From the NCBI RefSeq assembly GCF_002078015.1, contig NZ_LWBP01000199.1, forward strand, positions 248,001 through 312,000: a stretch of DNA of 64,000 nucleotides. The letters are read 5' to 3'. The stretch is from Niastella populi (lineage in GTDB: Bacteria > Bacteroidota > Bacteroidia > Chitinophagales > Chitinophagaceae). Shown one piece after another: positions 61,854 through 64,000 of this stretch. The position numbers and the translations under genes are program-made. The notes beneath the pieces are model-generated. The model did no database searches, was not told where the DNA came from, and was given only the letters and a program-made list of their open reading frames with translations. The first letter of the stretch is position 1. Each line of letters begins with the position of its first letter.

Positions 61854-64000
61854 TTATTGTATAATGATTTTTTCTTTCAGCAATGCATCGGCAATTGCCA
61901 CACGCACATGGTAAACTCCCGCAACAACCGTCCCTACAGCGACATTAAATGTGTTATGCCCTTTCGCCAATGTTACATTCACATTTACAAGGCGGGTACC
62001 ATTATTGTCGAATAGCTGTACTGCCCCCCTGCCACCGGTGACAGTATATACGTTTACCCGCAGTTGGCCGGGAGCACTTATATAGGCACCCATATTATCC
62101 TGGGCGGCGCCCTGGGCCGGCAGAATATTCAACGTACCGTTAATTTGAGCGATATTATAGTTATCGGATACAGCACCGCTTATTGTTATGGGATATGCCC
62201 CGGCAATTGAGGTAGTGGTGGCTTTTGTAGTAGCAACAGGCAATGCCGTCAACATGGAAGCATCTTCATTTTTAACAAACCCGCTATAAGTGATCGTCAA
62301 CGGCGGGTTAGCCTCGCCTTCATTTTTGGTTACATCATTGGCCTGCACATACAAACGCGCTTTTTGTATAGTTAACGTCTGCGCTGAACTGGCCGTAGCG
62401 TAGGTAACATTTCCTGCCTGTGAAGCGGTAATGACTGTAGTTCCGGCAGTAAGAATGATAACAGAATCTCCCCTGATAAAAGCTACAGCGGGATTACTGC
62501 TGCTGAACGTTACGGGCAGGCCGCTGCTGGCAGAAGCATTGAGTTTAATATCATCATCACCATATTTTCTGGCCGGTAAAGCAGTAAATGTAATGGTTTG
62601 CATCGCCAGCGGATCTATAGTAAGCGTTCCTTTCACAAAACTGATATCATAATTGGCGGATGTTGCACCGGACACGGTAATATCATATGTGCCGGCTTGT
62701 GAACCAGTTCCTGCCGAAGTAGCTGCCACTGGCTGAGCGGTAAGCACCGTGTTATTTTCGCCGTACACAAATCCTGTGTAGGTAAATGTAAAAGCCGGGT
62801 TAGGCTGACCCACCAATCTTTTTTTATCATCGGCTTTAATACTTAATGCGGCTTTATTCACCGTGAGCGGCTGGTTTACATCTGCCGCCGGCAACCATGC
62901 GCTTGTTCCGCCTTGTGAAGCAGTGATGGTTGTTGTGCCGGCGCCGGTAATATGTATTTTCCCGTTTACGATTGTTGCAACCAGGGGATTGCTGCTGGCA
63001 TAACTAACAGCCAGCCCTGAACTCGCCTGCGCGCCGGGATCAAAATCAGCAACTCCATATATTACCGGTGATAAAGCGTTAAAGGTAATGGTTTGCGGTT
63101 GCTGCGATGGGGTGATCGTTAAAGTGCCCTTTACATAGTTAAAATTATAGTTTGGCGATGCAGCCCCGCCGGGTATGATGTCATAACTACCTGCAGAAGA
63201 ACCTGAAGTAGCAGGAGTTGTCATTACAGGTAATGTAGTCAGACTGGCTTCTGTATCGCCATTTACAAAACCAGAATAATTTGCGGTAAAAGCGGGTATG
63301 GCAGCACCCTGCAAAATCTGCTCATCATTTGCTGTTATGGTGAGCAATGCCTTATTTACGGTCAACGGTTGAGCAACAGCTATGGCCGCGTTAAAGAAAT
63401 CATCACCGGGTTGGGTGGCAGTGATATTGACACTTCCCGCGCCGGCTACATGCACGTTGTTATTAACAATAGATGCAATGGCAGCATTATCGCTTCCATA
63501 AGTTACCGGCAGGCCTGCACCTGACGTAGCCGCCGGATCAAAATCGGCATCACCATATGTTTTTGCCTGCAGTGGATTGAATGTAATTGTTTGATCAGTT
63601 TTTACATCGGCGCCATCGAGCCGGGCTATTCCACCATCCAGCACGATCACATTGGCAAGCCCGCCCGTTGCAAGGGCTGTACCGGCACGGCCGCCACCCT
63701 GTACCGGCCATCTGCCGTCAGCCGATAATTTATATCCTACTTCCGCTCCCGTAGCCAGGCTGTATTGCCCTATTCGGCGAATCCCATTCACCATATCGTT
63801 AGGAATAACAGATCCCCAGGCTTTGTCAACACCATTTACATCCGTTGCATAAAAGGAAGCAAAGCTATTGGAAGCATCAACGCCATCGCTTTCGATCACA
63901 CTACCGGTAATGGGCCTGTCGGTGCCGCTTACAACGTCCTTATCCCATAACAATACAAAGTTTTTACCTACGCCTCCCGTCACGGGTGTACTGCGAATAG
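61854..64000 (-). CDS. MBG-repeat exported protein with type IX sorting-like end (5' end outside window)
   Basis: At least 715 residues are visible; the frame is open to base 64000 with no start before it, so the N-terminus is cut. The first visible part (TGGVGKNFVLLWDKDVVSGTDRPITGSVIESDGVD) parallels the start of the T9SS protein at 57440. Then come three MBG-type units of about 160 residues, each with an Ig-like half (QTITFNPLQAKTYGDADFDP, LTVNKA) and an MBG half (TANDEQILQGAAIPAFTANYSGFVNGD, YVKGTLTI). The C-terminus (LRVNVYTVTGGRGAVQLFDNNGTRL, GVYHVRVAIADALLKEKIIIQ) resembles a sorting domain. Probably a long cell-surface fibre or adhesin exported by the T9SS, co-transcribed with porV. 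Confidence 0.85.
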   Translation of the reverse strand, partial: IRSTPVTGGVGKNFVLLWDKDVVSGTDRPITGSVIESDGVDASNSFASFYATDVNGVDKAWGSVIPNDMVNGIRRIGQYSLATGAEVGYKLSADGRWPVQGGGRAGTALATGGLANVIVLDGGIARLDGADVKTDQTITFNPLQAKTYGDADFDPAATSGAGLPVTYGSDNAAIASIVNNNVHVAGAGSVNITATQPGDDFFNAAIAVAQPLTVNKALLTITANDEQILQGAAIPAFTANYSGFVNGDTEASLTTLPVMTTPATSGSSAGSYDIIPGGAASPNYNFNYVKGTLTITPSQQPQTITFNALSPVIYGVADFDPGAQASSGLAVSYASSNPLVATIVNGKIHITGAGTTTITASQGGTSAWLPAADVNQPLTVNKAALSIKADDKKRLVGQPNPAFTFTYTGFVYGENNTVLTAQPVAATSAGTGSQAGTYDITVSGATSANYDISFVKGTLTIDPLAMQTITFTALPARKYGDDDIKLNASASSGLPVTFSSSNPAVAFIRGDSVIILTAGTTVITASQAGNVTYATASSAQTLTIQKARLYVQANDVTKNEGEANPPLTITYSGFVKNEDASMLTALPVATTKATTTSIAGAYPITISGAVSDNYNIAQINGTLNILPAQGAAQDNMGAYISAPGQLRVNVYTVTGGRGAVQLFDNNGTRLVNVNVTLAKGHNTFNVAVGTVVAGVYHVRVAIADALLKEKIIIQ

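Noticed and set aside
1-64000. tRNA, rRNA or integrase-linked island
   Set aside because: No cloverleaf, rRNA segment or integrase/transposase could be found by reading.

Overview
The window comes from a Bacteroidota genome, most likely Chitinophagaceae (Niastella/Chitinophaga-like). The evidence is two SusC/SusD pairs, an ECF sigma/FecR unit with an STN-containing SusC, type IX secretion substrates next to a PorV-like protein, HYC_CC_PP and DUF5991-type small proteins, and promoter elements matching the Bacteroidota TAnnTTTG -7 box. There are no rRNA or tRNA genes, CRISPR arrays, integrases or transposases. The first gene (glycosyltransferase) and the last (MBG-repeat protein) run off the window.

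Layout. 1-7.5 kb: glycosyltransferase end, FtsE, an uncharacterised protein, an FMN-dependent alpha-hydroxyacid oxidase, a frameshifted LysR regulator beside a YeiH transporter, a membrane protein and a ThuA lipoprotein. 7.6-12.8 kb (minus strand): a DUF1338/HglS-like enzyme and a saccharopine dehydrogenase, which together suggest lysine catabolism, then an amidohydrolase coupled to a uracil-DNA glycosylase-like gene. 13.2-21.3 kb: GH43 enzyme, two small exported proteins, and a SusC/SusD pair behind a perfect 14-bp palindrome. 21.8-30.1 kb: a YycJ-like metallohydrolase with an almost leaderless promoter, a T9SS-type protein, a 941-residue repeat protein and several small exported proteins, one of them a DsbD-gamma-like domain that has lost CxxC. 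30.4-44.3 kb: ECF sigma, PD40 lipoprotein, FecR, SusC with STN, SusD, an FG-GAP/ASPIC lipoprotein and a PAP2/haloperoxidase lipoprotein, apparently one nutrient-uptake unit. 44.4-49.4 kb: YhcH-type protein, porin, GH3 beta-glucosidase. 50.3-55.7 kb: leuC, leuD, a LeuA/citramalate-synthase homologue, a four-helix-bundle (23S-intervening-sequence type) gene, and leuB. 55.8-64 kb: S41 peptidase, T9SS substrate, beta-helix lipoprotein, PorV and an MBG-repeat protein.

The most unusual feature is in the spacers. Many intergenic gaps hold long imperfect hairpins whose arms are built from short degenerate words repeated 7-16 bases apart, and each gap uses its own words (susC-susD, susD-ASPIC, leuC-leuD, leuD-leuA, after susD, and others). 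Between leuA and leuB the two arms are separated by a complete four-helix-bundle gene, the arrangement known for intervening sequences in 23S rRNA but here in a protein operon. Just after the ECF sigma gene a related word family has grown into an in-frame array of eight 75-bp units that lengthens the signal-peptide n-region of a lipoprotein to about 196 residues. A GC-rich hairpin is also inserted in frame in the ASPIC lipoprotein. These elements are the best candidates for something undescribed.
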